NCBI RefSeq assembly: GCF_900107195.1
Contig: NZ_FNPB01000005.1
Coordinates: 1-64,000 of the forward strand
DNA from: Halobellus clavatus
Lineage (GTDB): Archaea; Halobacteriota; Halobacteria; Halobacteriales; Haloferacaceae
DNA length: 64,000 nucleotides
Reading direction: 5' to 3'
Both the position numbers and the translations under genes were made by a program. Below the pieces are notes generated by a model. That model saw nothing but the letters and a program-made list of their open reading frames with translations. It was not told the origin of the DNA and did no database searches. Below, one piece after another: positions 1 to 9,457 of this stretch; position 1 is the first letter of the stretch; each line of letters begins with the position of its first letter.

Positions 1-300
1 GGCGGCGTACAGCCAGAATTGCTGATCATCGATTCGAATCACAGTCTCGTCAAGAGCAACGTGATTCGGGCTTCGACCCTCTGTGGGCTGTAGATCGGCT
101 TTCTGCACCCAATCGTGGATCGCTTTCGGCGAGCGCTCGACACCCCACTCTTCGAGAACCGGGACGGTATTCCGGAGCGACAGCCCCGCTAACTGCAACT
201 GAATACCGAGCTTCATCGCACGCTCGGGTGTCCGCTGACGCTCCACAAAATCCAAATCAATCCAGTCTGTACATCCGGTGAGGCGGGCGATTTCTGGCAT
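1..300 (-). CDS. IS6-like (ISH-type) transposase, N-terminal part, runs off the window
   Basis: The first 100 codons of a DDE transposase are readable on the minus strand from the ATG at 298-300 to the window edge. The N-terminal half ends in a helix-turn-helix-like stretch (SPKAIHDWVQ, about residues 58-67). It is followed by LDE (83-85), where the first catalytic aspartate of IS6-type transposases sits, and then the FWLYAA block. The rest of the catalytic core lies outside the window, so intactness cannot be judged. A related but broken copy of the same FWLYAA region lies at about 1240-1461 on the opposite strand. The family call is from motif memory; the exact IS name is not known. Confidence 0.75.
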   Translation of the reverse strand, partial: MPEIARLTGCTDWIDLDFVERQRTPERAMKLGIQLQLAGLSLRNTVPVLEEWGVERSPKAIHDWVQKADLQPTEGRSPNHVALDETVIRIDDQQFWLYAA

Positions 301-664
301 AGATCACCAAGAAATCACTCCGCCTCACTCTTCATCCTTAACTAAACACGACTGCAGAAAGTCGCGAAAGAGATTAGTAGCTCGTGAATTCGTGTTCCAG
401 CAGAAACTCGAACTAAAGAAGCTCGAATAACGGTACTGTTTCGGTAACCGCCGCATTCGAGAAGTCGTCTTCCGAAGCTACGTCTTGCAGGGCCTGGGTA
501 CTACTAAACACAGTTTCCAAACCCTGTAGCCTCCCTTGGGAGATTTTTATGACACGCTCTGGACTCCAAGCAACTACTACCTCCCCCCACTTTTCTATCT
601 GATCTAAACAGTATCAAACTCTGAAAGCAGTGAATATTTAAGCCATTAGTAACATAATCTTTGT
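301..664. other. AT-rich intergenic stretch between transposase and sulfatase fragment
   Basis: No coding sequence is supported here. The base composition is AT-richer than the core genome. The stretch presumably holds the end of the insertion sequence, but I could not identify its terminal inverted repeat. It ends in a good TATA-like box (tatttaag, about 634-641) placed about 26 nt before the sulfatase ATG at 665, which suggests a leaderless transcript. Confidence 0.5.
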
Positions 665-1309
665 ATGACAAATACACCGAATATTGTGATTTTAGTGTTA
701 GACACTGCTAGGTTTGATATTGTCAACACCAAAATAAATAGCAATATCACAACCCCTAACCTTTCACGTTTGGCTAAGAATGGGGTTACTTTCGATAATT
801 GTTATGCTCCAGCACCTTGGACATTACCGTCACATGCATCATTATTCACTGGAATATACCCATCAAAGCATGGCGCTCATGCAGGAAATAAGTATCTGAA
901 TTCCAAATATTCAACGATTGCAGAGATTTTTCATCAGAATGGATACAAAACTGCAGCTGCAAGCAATAACACATGGATAAACGATAAATTTGGATTCGGC
1001 CAAGGGTTTGACACTTTCTTCAAGGGATGGAAATATTTCCAAAGTGGTGTGGATGTAAGCCAGGTCAGTGCAAAAAATCGTGGATTTAAAAAATATGCGT
1101 TGATAGCTAGAGAGGTTCTAAGAGGGAATCCAATCAAGAATGGTATTAACGCTCTTTTCAATAAATACCATTCAAATAATATGAATGATGATGATGGTGC
1201 CAAGAGAACTACGGAATGGTTAAAACATTGGATACCCACCAGAAAGCGACGAATTCGTTCGCGGATCAACGCACGGCGACCAGCAATTCTGGCTGTACGC
1301 TGCGACTGA
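665..1309 (+). pseudogene. Truncated sulfatase/alkaline-phosphatase-superfamily protein
   Basis: The reading frame gives about 190 residues of a sulfatase-type N-terminus followed by about 24 residues of unrelated tail read out of a transposase scrap. Seen directly: a metal-site aspartate in VLDTARFD (D13) and the family signature region APWTLPSHASLFTG (about 50-63). At the usual Cys/Ser nucleophile position there is a threonine (T53-L-P-S-H). Family members are normally 400-500 residues, so all the C-terminal metal ligands are missing. Homology stops near 1238, where the transposase fragment begins. Promoter and start look intact, and the base composition is far more AT-rich than the ribosomal genes next door, pointing to transfer. 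Such enzymes often lie in cell-surface glycan islands; this copy is probably non-functional. Confidence 0.75.
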
Positions 1310-1461
1310 TCCTGAAACAAACGAACTGCTGCATCTATCTGCAGCCTTTTTCAACAACGACGACTCAGACGCGGTCAGTGGCTCTCTACGAGGGGTCTCA
1401 TCAGCGAGCCGGAATCGAAGCCCGGTTCGGCGTTCCAATTCGGTTGCCTGACGACAATTGA
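1239..1461 (+). pseudogene. IS6-like transposase fragment, frameshifted
   Basis: One frame from about 1239 reads FWLYAATDPETNELLH, the region just after the first catalytic aspartate of IS6-like transposases and very close to the block in the 1-300 transposase. Near 1338 the similarity jumps to another frame (LFSTTTTQT), so there is a frameshift. Both N-terminus and C-terminus are missing. The fragment is fused directly to the 3' side of the truncated sulfatase and ends 35 nt before the secY stop codon. Confidence 0.6.
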
Positions 1462-1495
1462 CAATACCGCAGAAGGGGACCGGCGGGAGAGCCGA

Positions 1496-2965
1496 TCAGT
1501 TGTTGAACATCTCGCGCATCATCGGATGCATCTCCATCAACTGCTCCTCGGCGATCTCTTCGTACAGTTTGTACGTGATAGAGACCGTGAGCAGCAGTCC
1601 CGTTCCGGAGACACCGCCGATGGTGCCGAGCATGTTCGCTAAGACGGCCAGCAGTCCGACCAGTGCCCCGCCGATGACAGTCACCTGCGGGATGTATCGC
1701 TCCATCACCTTCTCGATGACCTGCGGATTACGGCGGAAGCCGGGAATCTGCATCCCGGAGTTCTGGATCTGTTTGGCGGTCGCTTCGGGGCCCATCCCCG
1801 TCGTTTCCACCCAGAAGATCGCGAAGATCGCACCGCCGATGATCATAAAGATCAGGTCGATGAGGACCCGGACGGCGATGGCGCCGGGCTCCTGGGAGGT
1901 GAACCCGAGGAACCACATCCAGTCCTGTCTGGACTGGATCGGCGCGATGTACCAGAACAGGCCACCGGTGACCTGTCCCTGGCTGTACTGACCGATCCAT
2001 GCGGGCATCCCCGCCCACCAGTTGTTCAGGATCTGCCCGAGGAACTGGAGGTTCGCCTGCAGCGCGCGGACGAGGATCATCGGCAGGACGCTCGCGTAGA
2101 TGAGCTTCACCGGGAAGCGACCGCGAGCACCCTTGACGTTCGCGTGCGAGAGCGGAATCTCGACGCGGACGCTCTCCGCGTAGACGACGATCCCGAAGAT
2201 CAGCAGCGTCGTGATGAGCGCGAGGATCTGCCCCTGCCCGAGGAAGATGTCCGAGAGCCCGCCGGCCGTCAGCGGCGATCCGATCTCGACGGCACCGGTG
2301 ACGATGCCGATCCACGTCGGGATGAAGCCGCTCTGACCGCCGAGGCTCTGCCAACTGAACAGCCCGGCGACGAGCTGTTGGCTCACGCCGGCGATAATGA
2401 ACAGACCGACACCGGAACCGACGCCCCACTTGCTCACGATCTCGTCCATGAACAGGATGAGGACGCCGCCGACGAACATCTGTGCGAAGATGATCCCGCG
2501 GACGCCGCCAGTGCCGATGCCGAGCGACTGCGCGAGCGCCTCGCTCGGTGGCAGGAAGTTCCCGCCGAACACCATCGGGAGCCCGGTCAGACAGATCATC
2601 ACGACCACCAGCAGCTTCTGGAGGCCCTGATACAGTACCTGATCCCGGGGGTCGTTGGTGTCCAGCCCGAGCAGATCCGCACCACCGAGCAACTGCAGCA
2701 CGATGCTCGCCGTGACGATCGGCCCGATCCCGAGCTGCAGGATCGACCCTTGCGACCCGGCGAGGATGCTACGGAACTGTCCGTAGAAGTCCCCGCCCTG
2801 ACCGCCAGTCTGCAGGCCGAACATCGTCACGTTCGTCAGGAAAAAATACAGCACGAGAATCCCGGCGGTCCACCCGAGCTTCCGGCGGAACGGAACGTGT
2901 CCCTCCGGACGCGTGACTGACGGCATCCGCGTCAGCACCGGTTCGGCGGCCTCCTTCCATCCCAT
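1496..2965 (-). CDS. secY: Preprotein translocase subunit SecY
   Basis: SecY is the central channel of the Sec61/SecYEG translocon. It moves unfolded proteins across, and inserts membrane proteins into, the cytoplasmic membrane together with SecE and Sec61beta. The 489-residue product has about ten hydrophobic segments. Its N-terminal amphipathic stretch ends in RPEGHVPFRRKLGWT before TM1, as in archaeal SecY. It is the last gene of the ribosomal operon, 3 nt after rpl15, as is usual in archaea. The ATG at 2963-2965 is the only sensible start. Downstream, where adk is often found, the genome is broken by transposase debris. Confidence 0.97.
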   Translation of the reverse strand: MGWKEAAEPVLTRMPSVTRPEGHVPFRRKLGWTAGILVLYFFLTNVTMFGLQTGGQGGDFYGQFRSILAGSQGSILQLGIGPIVTASIVLQLLGGADLLGLDTNDPRDQVLYQGLQKLLVVVMICLTGLPMVFGGNFLPPSEALAQSLGIGTGGVRGIIFAQMFVGGVLILFMDEIVSKWGVGSGVGLFIIAGVSQQLVAGLFSWQSLGGQSGFIPTWIGIVTGAVEIGSPLTAGGLSDIFLGQGQILALITTLLIFGIVVYAESVRVEIPLSHANVKGARGRFPVKLIYASVLPMILVRALQANLQFLGQILNNWWAGMPAWIGQYSQGQVTGGLFWYIAPIQSRQDWMWFLGFTSQEPGAIAVRVLIDLIFMIIGGAIFAIFWVETTGMGPEATAKQIQNSGMQIPGFRRNPQVIEKVMERYIPQVTVIGGALVGLLAVLANMLGTIGGVSGTGLLLTVSITYKLYEEIAEEQLMEMHPMMREMFNN

Positions 2966-2968
2966 AGA

Positions 2969-3469
2969 TTACTCCTCGTCGTTCTCGTCGTCTTCGGCCT
3001 CGGCTTCAGCCTCGGCGAGGAGCTCCTCGCCGCGTTCGGTGAGCTCGACACTGCCACCGGCGTCCTCGACGAGTTCGACCGCACTCTCGGAGAACGCATC
3101 GGCAACGAGGTGGAGCTCTTGTCGCACCTGTCCGCCGCCCAGCACCTTCACGATATCGGCGCTCTCGGCGTCGTCGGCGACGTCGCGCGCATCGACGTGA
3201 TACGCGTCGCCCTCGGTCTCGGCGACTCCGTCGGCCGCGAGCAGGGCGACGTCCTCGTCGATCTCGCTGACGTTGACCTCAGCGACGGTTCGCTGGGCGT
3301 CTTCCGGCCGCTTGAAGCCGTGTTTGCCGATCGGTTCGTAGTTGTGGAACTCGTGTTTGTCACGGCCGGCGCGGCCGCGACCGCCCCGGTGACCGGCACC
3401 GCGGCGGTTCTTGTGCGTGCCGCCGCCGTGCGTTCGCGATCCCCGCTGTCGTCGTTTCTTCGAGGTCAT
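2969..3469 (-). CDS. rpl15: 50S ribosomal protein uL15
   Basis: Large-subunit protein that helps organise 23S rRNA domains late in assembly. The 166-residue protein begins with the basic, glycine- and histidine-rich tail typical of uL15 (GGGTHKNRRGAGHRGGRGRAG-like, about residues 15-35), which threads into rRNA. It ends in an acidic tail of alternating Glu/Ala/Asp, a haloarchaeal adaptation. It overlaps rpl30 by 4 nt (ATGA), indicating coupled translation. Confidence 0.96.
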   Translation of the reverse strand: MTSKKRRQRGSRTHGGGTHKNRRGAGHRGGRGRAGRDKHEFHNYEPIGKHGFKRPEDAQRTVAEVNVSEIDEDVALLAADGVAETEGDAYHVDARDVADDAESADIVKVLGGGQVRQELHLVADAFSESAVELVEDAGGSVELTERGEELLAEAEAEAEDDENDEE

Positions 3470-3930
3470 CGCATTGCCTCCAGGAGTTCGTCGATTTCTT
3501 CGGTGTTATGCTTTCCGAGCTGTCCACCCTCGCTGGTCGGGTGCTTCTGGCCCCGGTGGCCGCCTCGCGGCGGGTGGAGCCGAAGGACCGGTGAGAGACC
3601 CTGCTCGCGCAGCGTCGTCTCTTCGGCCACGATCGCCTCGGCGAGCGCGCCGAAGTCGTCGTAGTCGGTGTGCTCGGCCAGCCACGCCTCGTCGACGTCG
3701 GCGTCGCCCGATTCGGGCTCGGCACGCGTACGGAGGACGGTCTCGACGGCGTCCACGCTGGGTTCGCCGTGTGCGACGTACTCGTTGACTTTCGTGATCA
3801 TCCCGCGATACGTGTCCGTCTCCGGGACGAACGCGCAGTGATTCACGCGGTGAATGTTGAGCATCTTGAGCGTGTCGTGTACGTCGGTGCTCATATTGAC
3901 CTCGCCGCGGAGTTGAACGATCGCCTGCAT
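3466..3930 (-). CDS. rpl30: 50S ribosomal protein uL30
   Basis: Archaeal-type uL30 (154 aa), longer than the roughly 60-aa bacterial form because of a C-terminal extension. The N-terminal strand [11 protein letters not shown] and the helix with LKMLNIHRVNHC are typical. I take the ATG at 3928-3930 rather than the GTG just before it, because the upstream gene's TGA overlaps this ATG by one base (TGATG), a standard coupling arrangement. Confidence 0.95.
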   Translation of the reverse strand: MQAIVQLRGEVNMSTDVHDTLKMLNIHRVNHCAFVPETDTYRGMITKVNEYVAHGEPSVDAVETVLRTRAEPESGDADVDEAWLAEHTDYDDFGALAEAIVAEETTLREQGLSPVLRLHPPRGGHRGQKHPTSEGGQLGKHNTEEIDELLEAMR

Positions 3931-4583
3931 CACTCGTCGACCTCCGCTTCCCGTTGTTTGGCCGCGGCGCGTCGAGGCGTCCGCGACTGCGAGGCGTTCT
4001 TCAGCGCGTTGTACGTCGCTTTCGCGAGGTTGACCGTCGTCCGCGTGTTCCCGTTCGAGCGGGTCCAGGCGTCCTGGACGCCCGCCAGCTCGAGGATGTT
4101 GCGGACGGTCTCGGCCGCTGCGAGCCCGAGCCCTTGCGGGGCGGGCATAATCTCGACGGTGACCGAACCGGCTTTGCCCTCGGCCTTCCGGGTGAGGGAG
4201 TTGACGCCGCCGGCGGAGTCCTCCCAGGACCCCGAGCCGCGGTCGACCGAGATGATGTTCAGCTTCGCGACGTCGATCGCCTTCTGAATCGCGGAGCCGA
4301 CCTGATCGTCTCGCGCCTCGGCGTAGCCGAGGTAGCCGTCGCGGTTACCGATCGCGACGACACAGCGGAACTTCACCCGACGGCCGGAGTCGGTCATCCG
4401 CTGGACCATGTTGATGTCCAGCACCTCGTCGTCCAGCCCCGGGAGGAGCTGATCGACGAGTTCCGGTTCCTTCAGCGGCAGCCCCGTGTTGAGGGCCTGC
4501 TCCATCGAGGTCACGTCGCCGTCCTGTACCATTCGGCCGAGCCGCGTGCGCGGCGTCCAGCCGTTGTCGTTGCGTTGGCTCAT
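3930..4583 (-). CDS. rps5: 30S ribosomal protein uS5
   Basis: Small-subunit protein at the mRNA entry site, important for decoding accuracy. The 217-residue protein has the double-stranded-RNA-binding-like N-terminal domain (about 55-120, with the [17 protein letters not shown] block) and the C-terminal S5 domain (about 125-195). Its start overlaps the rpl18 stop by 4 nt. The N-terminal extension ([16 protein letters not shown]) is the archaeal/eukaryotic type. Confidence 0.97.
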   Translation of the reverse strand: MSQRNDNGWTPRTRLGRMVQDGDVTSMEQALNTGLPLKEPELVDQLLPGLDDEVLDINMVQRMTDSGRRVKFRCVVAIGNRDGYLGYAEARDDQVGSAIQKAIDVAKLNIISVDRGSGSWEDSAGGVNSLTRKAEGKAGSVTVEIMPAPQGLGLAAAETVRNILELAGVQDAWTRSNGNTRTTVNLAKATYNALKNASQSRTPRRAAAKQREAEVDE

Positions 4584-5134
4584 GCGTCCTCCTGCAGTCG
4601 TTCGAGCACGTCGTCGAAGTGCTCGGGTAGGTTCGTGGCGTCGAAGTCTCCGGAGTAGAGGGGCTCGTCGAGCTGGTCGGCGTACTCGGCGATGTGTTCG
4701 CCGCGGTTACGCGACCAGTCCGCGAGCACCGACTCGTTGTGCGGGATCTCGAGGCCAGCGTCTATCGCTCCTTCCTGCACCGCGAACACCTTGTTACCGG
4801 GCGTCGCGGTGTTCAGTCCGATGTCGAGGACGGCCTCGTCGAGGCCGGCCCGGCGGGCTCGCGTCCCCGCGAGGAATCCCGTGAGGTACGCGCTCGGAAG
4901 GTTCCCGGTGGGAGCCTCCCAGCCGTATTCGGCGAGATCCTCGGAGGACGCGGCCGCGTGCGTCTCGTCTCCGTCCGGTCCGGGGGTGATCAGCTGCGCC
5001 CTGATGTGACTGTTGCTCACGCGAGCAACGAGGCGAGGCTTGCCCGATTTCAGCAGGCGCAACCTCTGATGGTAGTCCGTCCGGACCTCGCGGCGACGTC
5101 GCATCGGCACCTTGTAGCGTGGTCCTGTTGCCAT
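4580..5134 (-). CDS. rpl18: 50S ribosomal protein uL18
   Basis: 5S rRNA-binding protein of the central protuberance. The 184-aa product opens with [22 protein letters not shown], the archaeal/eukaryotic uL18 signature, followed by the [15 protein letters not shown] strand region. It overlaps rpl19e by 1 nt and rps5 by 4 nt. Confidence 0.97.
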   Translation of the reverse strand: MATGPRYKVPMRRRREVRTDYHQRLRLLKSGKPRLVARVSNSHIRAQLITPGPDGDETHAAASSEDLAEYGWEAPTGNLPSAYLTGFLAGTRARRAGLDEAVLDIGLNTATPGNKVFAVQEGAIDAGLEIPHNESVLADWSRNRGEHIAEYADQLDEPLYSGDFDATNLPEHFDDVLERLQEDA

Positions 5135-5589
5135 TATTCTATCTCCACGTCGTAGTTGTTCCGTAGGTATGCTTCGAGCCGCGCCACGTCATCGAATTCG
5201 CCACCCGACGCCTTGTTGTACGCTTCGCGGTACTCTGTCGGCGTGAGCGGTCCGTCGTCGCGCAGTTCCTTCAGGCGACGACGCTGTGCGCGGATGCGGC
5301 TGACCCATTCGTCTTTCGAGTTCTTCCGACCGCCGGACCGCCCTTTGCGGGAGCCGGGGCCCTTGCGGTGGCCGTACGCGCGCTTCGCTGCGCGCTCGCG
5401 GGCGCGACCCTTGGAGTTCCCTTTCGCGTCTTTGGCGCGAATAGTTCCCTCCTCGATCAGGTCACGGATGTCCTCGCGGGTGATGGCCTCCGCAATCTCG
5501 GACTGTTCGTCGGGATCGAACCAGACGCGGTCCTTACCGACGTCGAGGACGTCGGCGGCCATACGTTTCTGTGCTTTCAGATCCGTCAT
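5134..5589 (-). CDS. rpl19e: 50S ribosomal protein eL19
   Basis: Archaeal/eukaryotic-specific large-subunit protein near the exit tunnel and the intersubunit bridge. The 151-residue product starts DLKAQKRMAADVL and has the long basic helical middle (GNSKGRARERAAKRAYGHRKG region, about 58-80) that spans rRNA. The neighbouring eL32 stop codon overlaps its ATG by one base. Confidence 0.97.
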   Translation of the reverse strand: MTDLKAQKRMAADVLDVGKDRVWFDPDEQSEIAEAITREDIRDLIEEGTIRAKDAKGNSKGRARERAAKRAYGHRKGPGSRKGRSGGRKNSKDEWVSRIRAQRRRLKELRDDGPLTPTEYREAYNKASGGEFDDVARLEAYLRNNYDVEIE

Positions 5590-6317
5590 TACTCTTCGAC
5601 CTCCACTTCGACGTAGGTCGGGTTGAGGACGCGGATCTCGCGGTCCTCGGCTTCCTCTTCGATCTTCTCGCGCTTGCGGCCGCCGACTTTCGAGGCGATG
5701 CGGACGGCTTGCGTGTCGCCGTCGACACCCTCGAGGTCGTCGACGTTGTGGACGCGGACCTCCTCGAAGCCCGAGGGGTGAAGTCCGCGGGCGGCCTTCG
5801 GCGAGCGGAAGCCCGCCTCGACCATATCGCCCTTGCCCTTGACGCCGCGGCGCTGCTTCGAGAGGTTGCCGCGGGGTTTGCGCCAGGATTCGGGCACGCG
5901 CTTCTTCGCGTGGTACTTCTGGCGACGGAACGCCGGCTTGCCCTCGCGGTGCTTCTGGCCGAGTGCACGCGCCGTCTCGTCGTCGAGGTCGGGCGTCTTA
6001 TCGGCGTAGCCGCGGGGACGGAGTTCCGTCTCGACGTCCTCGTCGGCCGCCTCGTCCTCGCTCTCGTCTTCGACTTCGGCCTCGGTCTCTTCGGTGACTT
6101 CGAGTCCGCCCACGTCGGCCTTGATGCGGGCCGCCAGGGCGTTCCCGACGCCGTCGACGTCTGCGAGTTCCGACTGGCTGGCTGCTTTCACGTCGTCGAC
6201 CGACTCGTAGCCGGCCTCACGCAGCGCGTCGGCCTTCGAGGGGCCGACACCGCTGACGTCTTCGAGCGACTCGATCGCGTCGTCGTTCTCGGCTTCAGCG
6301 TCTTCGTTGTCGGCCAT
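5589..6317 (-). CDS. rpl32e: 50S ribosomal protein eL32 with N-terminal helix-hairpin-helix extension
   Basis: The C-terminal half (about 115-242) is the eL32 core ([19 protein letters not shown] and following). In front sits an extension of about 110 residues: two helix-hairpin-helix-like motifs ([19 protein letters not shown] and [19 protein letters not shown]) and a Glu-rich linker. This arrangement is common in haloarchaeal eL32, but the function of the extension is unproven. I chose the ATG at 6315-6317, one base after the rpl6 stop, over an in-frame GTG three codons upstream. Confidence 0.94.
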   Translation of the reverse strand: MADNEDAEAENDDAIESLEDVSGVGPSKADALREAGYESVDDVKAASQSELADVDGVGNALAARIKADVGGLEVTEETEAEVEDESEDEAADEDVETELRPRGYADKTPDLDDETARALGQKHREGKPAFRRQKYHAKKRVPESWRKPRGNLSKQRRGVKGKGDMVEAGFRSPKAARGLHPSGFEEVRVHNVDDLEGVDGDTQAVRIASKVGGRKREKIEEEAEDREIRVLNPTYVEVEVEE

Positions 6318-6318
6318 C

Positions 6319-6855
6319 TCAGGCACCTCCAGTCTGCGGCTTCTGCGTGATGTAGACGCCGTCCTGGAAGACGCGCGTGTCCTTGTCCGTCACGCGAGTG
6401 AGCTGTTCGATGTCGGCGGCGGTCTGCCCGACGTCCTCTTTCGAGGGACCCGTCAGGGTGACCACTTCGCCGTCGACCTGTACCTCTGTGTCTCCGCGGA
6501 TCGGCGTCCGTCGCGAGGACTTCTCTCCGAGGAAGTTCTCGATGACGATCTCGTCGCCGTCGACGTTGACCTGCATCGGGAAGTGGGCGTAGTAGACTTC
6601 CATCTCGTACGTCCAGCCCTCGGTGACCCCGTGGAGCATGTTCGACACGTGGCTCTCGAAGGTCCCGACGGTCGCGTTCGTCTTCGCGTCCGATTCTTCG
6701 GACTCGATGACGACGACGTCGTCCTCGACGCTGACGCTGACGGAGGGGTACCACAGCGTCCGTGTGACGCTGCCGTTCGGCCCCTCGACGGTCAGGTCGA
6801 GGTTGGAAACCTCGGCGGAGACTTCGTCCGGAATCTCGATTTCTACTCTGTTCAT
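6319..6855 (-). CDS. rpl6: 50S ribosomal protein uL6
   Basis: Large-subunit protein beside the sarcin-ricin loop. 178 residues form the expected two repeated domains: the N-terminal one with [14 protein letters not shown] (about 21-35) and the C-terminal one with [21 protein letters not shown] (about 130-150). Only four bases separate it from rps8. Confidence 0.97.
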   Translation of the reverse strand: MNRVEIEIPDEVSAEVSNLDLTVEGPNGSVTRTLWYPSVSVSVEDDVVVIESEESDAKTNATVGTFESHVSNMLHGVTEGWTYEMEVYYAHFPMQVNVDGDEIVIENFLGEKSSRRTPIRGDTEVQVDGEVVTLTGPSKEDVGQTAADIEQLTRVTDKDTRVFQDGVYITQKPQTGGA

Positions 6856-6859
6856 TGTC

Positions 6860-7252
6860 TCAGTACACGTAGGCGATTACCTGTCCACCGATGCCCGCTT
6901 CGCGTGCATCGTAGTGGCTCATGACGCCGTGGCTCGTCGTGACGATGAGCGTCCCGTAGTCACGGGCGGGGAGGTATCGCTTCTCCCACTTCTCGAACTC
7001 GTCTGCGCCCGCGGAGTAGCGGGGCTTGACGACACCACATTCGTTGATTGCGCCGTTCAGTTCGACCTCGAATTGGCCGGCTTTGCCATCGTCGACGAAC
7101 TCGAAGCCGTCGATGTACCCGCGGTCGTAGAAGACCTCGAGGACGGAGCCGATGACGTTCGAGGCGGGCTGTATCTCGTGCGACAGGTGCCCGACGCTCT
7201 CGGCGTTGTCCACACCGGCGAGCGCGTTGGCGAGTGGATCGTTTCCTGCCAT
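6860..7252 (-). CDS. rps8: 30S ribosomal protein uS8
   Basis: Primary 16S rRNA binder of the central domain; in many organisms it also represses its own operon. The 130-residue protein starts [18 protein letters not shown] and ends in [24 protein letters not shown]-type sequence, which contains the RNA-contact residues. The ATG at 7250-7252 is chosen because the 20 in-frame residues upstream are read from rps14 and are not conserved S8 sequence. Confidence 0.97.
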   Translation of the reverse strand: MAGNDPLANALAGVDNAESVGHLSHEIQPASNVIGSVLEVFYDRGYIDGFEFVDDGKAGQFEVELNGAINECGVVKPRYSAGADEFEKWEKRYLPARDYGTLIVTTSHGVMSHYDAREAGIGGQVIAYVY

Positions 7253-7254
7253 AG

Positions 7255-7431
7255 TTATCGGTACTTCTTGAATCCCATCTCGCGGGCGACCTCGCGGAAG
7301 CACTGGCGGCACAGGTAGATCTCGTACTTACCGACGAGACCCTGATTGCGGCCGCAGCGACGGCACTCGTGGGTCTGTCCCGTGCGCCGACTCGCGTGCT
7401 CGCCCGTCTGTTCTGTTTCTGATTCGCTCAT
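7255..7431 (-). CDS. rps14: 30S ribosomal protein uS14, zinc-binding type
   Basis: A short gene of 58 codons between rpl5 and rps8, read directly from the minus strand (ATG at 7429-7431, TAA at 7255-7257). The protein contains CRRC (C23, C26) and CRQC (C41, C44), the four-cysteine zinc site of archaeal and C+ uS14. It ends in MGFKKYR as archaeal S14 does. It acts in the 30S head. Its ATG overlaps the rpl5 TGA by 4 nt. Confidence 0.96.
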   Translation of the reverse strand: MSESETEQTGEHASRRTGQTHECRRCGRNQGLVGKYEIYLCRQCFREVAREMGFKKYR

Positions 7432-7955
7432 GCGTCTGTGACCTCCACCTCGAAGGCGTCCTCGAGGAACGTGATCGCGTCCTCGGGCGTCAGTCGATGC
7501 GCTTGCGGGATCGAACGCGACGCCTTGTCACGCTTCGTGACTCGGTAGCCCGGGCGGACGAGGTTGACCGTCACGTCCAGCCCGTAGATCCCGATCTGGG
7601 GGTCGTACTCCTGGGAGGGGAACTCGGTGTGCTCCTCGACGCCGAAACTGAAGTTGCCCGTGTCGTCGAACTGCCGGGCGTTCAGCTCTGCGATCGGCAG
7701 TGCCGTCTCCAGGAAGGACTCGGCGTCGTCGCCGCGAAGGGTGACCTTCGCGCCGACGGGATCACCAGTGCGCGAACCGAACTGCGTCGCGGCGCGCGTC
7801 GCCGTCGTTCGGACGGCTTCCTGGCCGGCGATCTCTTCGAGGATCTCCTCGGCGTTCGCGAGTTCGCGACCACCTTCGCCGACGCCCATGTGGACGACGA
7901 CCTTCTCGATCTGGGGCTCGCGCATCTCGTGGAACGACGCGTCGCTCCCGCTCAT
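7428..7955 (-). CDS. rpl5: 50S ribosomal protein uL5
   Basis: 5S rRNA-binding protein of the central protuberance that contacts P-site tRNA. The 175-aa product has the uL5 N-terminal block [18 protein letters not shown] and the later [18 protein letters not shown] segment. It overlaps both rps4e (4 nt) and rps14 (4 nt). Confidence 0.97.
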   Translation of the reverse strand: MSGSDASFHEMREPQIEKVVVHMGVGEGGRELANAEEILEEIAGQEAVRTTATRAATQFGSRTGDPVGAKVTLRGDDAESFLETALPIAELNARQFDDTGNFSFGVEEHTEFPSQEYDPQIGIYGLDVTVNLVRPGYRVTKRDKASRSIPQAHRLTPEDAITFLEDAFEVEVTDA

Positions 7956-8695
7956 TCGTCGTCACCTCCGTCGGCGTCGGATTCGGCCTCCTCGGCCTCC
8001 TCGTCGTCGACGAAGTTCTCGTCGATCACGACGACGTAGTCCTCGATCGTCTCGAAGGCGCTATCGTCGGTCTCGACGATGACGGTGTTGTCGCCGCTGC
8101 CGGCGGTGACGGTGATCTCGTCGATCTCGCCGATCTCGCCCGAGTGCGACCCGTCGACGGCAGTGACCAGCGCACCCTCCTCGTAGGGGAAGTGCGCGAC
8201 GATCTCTTTGTCCTCGTTGTCGACGACGAGCGAGTCCTTCGTGTTGTACTCGCTATCGTCCTCGACGCGGAGGTTCGCGCCGTCGTGCAGCGTGAGTTGC
8301 GTCTCGCCGCCCGAGACAGACTGCTTGCCGACGATCTTGCCGAGGCGGCTACCGGCCGCGTCGGCGTCGATCGGGGTCAGCGCGAGGCGTCCGCCTTCCT
8401 GGGGGAAGACGCGGTAGTACTCTTCGCGCTCGGTGAACGCGAGGATGTCGAACATCCCCACCGGGCGCTGCTCGTCGGAGATCTCGTCGCCGTTGACGAG
8501 GACTGCGCCCTCGTTCAGTGCGTAGCGGGCCTCCTTCTTCGAGTCGACGTAGCCGAGCACGTCCCGCAGCAGGATGAGGAGGGGAACCCCGTCCTCACCG
8601 TGCGGGCCCGCGCCGGCTTTGACCGTGAACGTCCCCGTCTTCCGCTCGACGGGCCAGGCGTTCGGTGCCGACAGTCGTTTCTGGTGTCGCGTCAT
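7952..8695 (-). CDS. rps4e: 30S ribosomal protein eS4
   Basis: Archaeal/eukaryotic S4e, 247 residues. The order is an N-terminal domain ([23 protein letters not shown]-like), an S4 RNA-binding domain (about 45-100, [22 protein letters not shown] region) and a KOW-like domain (about 180-215). The acidic C-terminal tail is haloarchaeal in style. It is placed between rpl24 and rpl5 as in other archaea. Confidence 0.97.
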   Translation of the reverse strand: MTRHQKRLSAPNAWPVERKTGTFTVKAGAGPHGEDGVPLLILLRDVLGYVDSKKEARYALNEGAVLVNGDEISDEQRPVGMFDILAFTEREEYYRVFPQEGGRLALTPIDADAAGSRLGKIVGKQSVSGGETQLTLHDGANLRVEDDSEYNTKDSLVVDNEDKEIVAHFPYEEGALVTAVDGSHSGEIGEIDEITVTAGSGDNTVIVETDDSAFETIEDYVVVIDENFVDDEEAEEAESDADGGDDE

Positions 8696-9048
8696 TCGTT
8701 GTCCTCCGTGAGTCGCGCCTCACGGCGGTCGTCTTCCAGGTCCAGTTCCGTCACGCGGAGGTTCGACGCATCGAGCGGGCGCGGCACTTCTTCGCCGTCG
8801 GCCTTCTCGATGGTCACGCCCTCGACGTGGACGACGGTGTCGCGGAGGTCCACGTCGATGACTTCGGCTTCCGTGCCGGCGTCGTCGCCGCGGAGCACCT
8901 CGACGGTGTCGCCCACGTTGACGCGGACGTTGCGCTGGCCGTACTCCTCGCGGAGGTCGTCGGACAGCGTCGAGCGGACCTGGTCCTGCCGCTCGTGTAG
9001 GGGCGCGTTCTGCGTCCGTGTTCGCTGTTTGTGTGGTTGTTTGGTCAT
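8692..9048 (-). CDS. rpl24: 50S ribosomal protein uL24
   Basis: Assembly-initiating large-subunit protein near the tunnel exit. The 118-residue product has the KOW motif ([21 protein letters not shown], about 41-61) after a basic N-terminus. It overlaps rps4e by 4 nt; 10 nt separate it from rpl14. Confidence 0.97.
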   Translation of the reverse strand: MTKQPHKQRTRTQNAPLHERQDQVRSTLSDDLREEYGQRNVRVNVGDTVEVLRGDDAGTEAEVIDVDLRDTVVHVEGVTIEKADGEEVPRPLDASNLRVTELDLEDDRREARLTEDNE

Positions 9049-9058
9049 ACGTTACACC

Positions 9059-9457
9059 TCAGACGATCATCGTCGCCGTTGAGGCGATGCTCCCGAAGCG
9101 CTCGGCCACTTCCCGCGCGATGGGACCCTTGATCTCGGTCCCGCGAGGTTCCTCCATCTCGTCGATGATGACGGCGGCGTTGTCCTCGAACTTCACGCGC
9201 GTCCCGTCCGGCCGGCGGATCGGTTTCCGCTGACGGACGATGACGGCCTGCAGCACCTGGCGGCGCATCTCCGGCGTCCCTTTCGTCACCGAGACGGTGA
9301 TCTGGTCGCCGATGCCCGCCTTGGGGTGTCGGTTCTTGGTTCCTGAGTAGCCCTTCACGCTGATGACCTTCAGCTGGCGCGCGCCAGTGTTGTCGGCGCA
9401 CGTGATGAGCGAGCCTCGTTCGAGGCCTTTGGTGACGTCGGCTTTCAGGGCCTCCAT
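9059..9457 (-). CDS. rpl14: 50S ribosomal protein uL14
   Basis: Beta-barrel protein at the subunit interface that takes part in intersubunit bridges. 132 aa, with [20 protein letters not shown] (about 18-37) and the C-terminal [19 protein letters not shown]. The ATG at 9455-9457 overlaps the rps17 TGA (TGATG). The GTG codon directly upstream is less likely. Confidence 0.97.
   Translation of the reverse strand: MEALKADVTKGLERGSLITCADNTGARQLKVISVKGYSGTKNRHPKAGIGDQITVSVTKGTPEMRRQVLQAVIVRQRKPIRRPDGTRVKFEDNAAVIIDEMEEPRGTEIKGPIAREVAERFGSIASTATMIV

Noticed and set aside
2144-2920. 258-codon plus-strand frame inside secY
   Set aside because: Asp/Glu/Arg-rich shadow of the opposite-strand membrane protein; no homology features.
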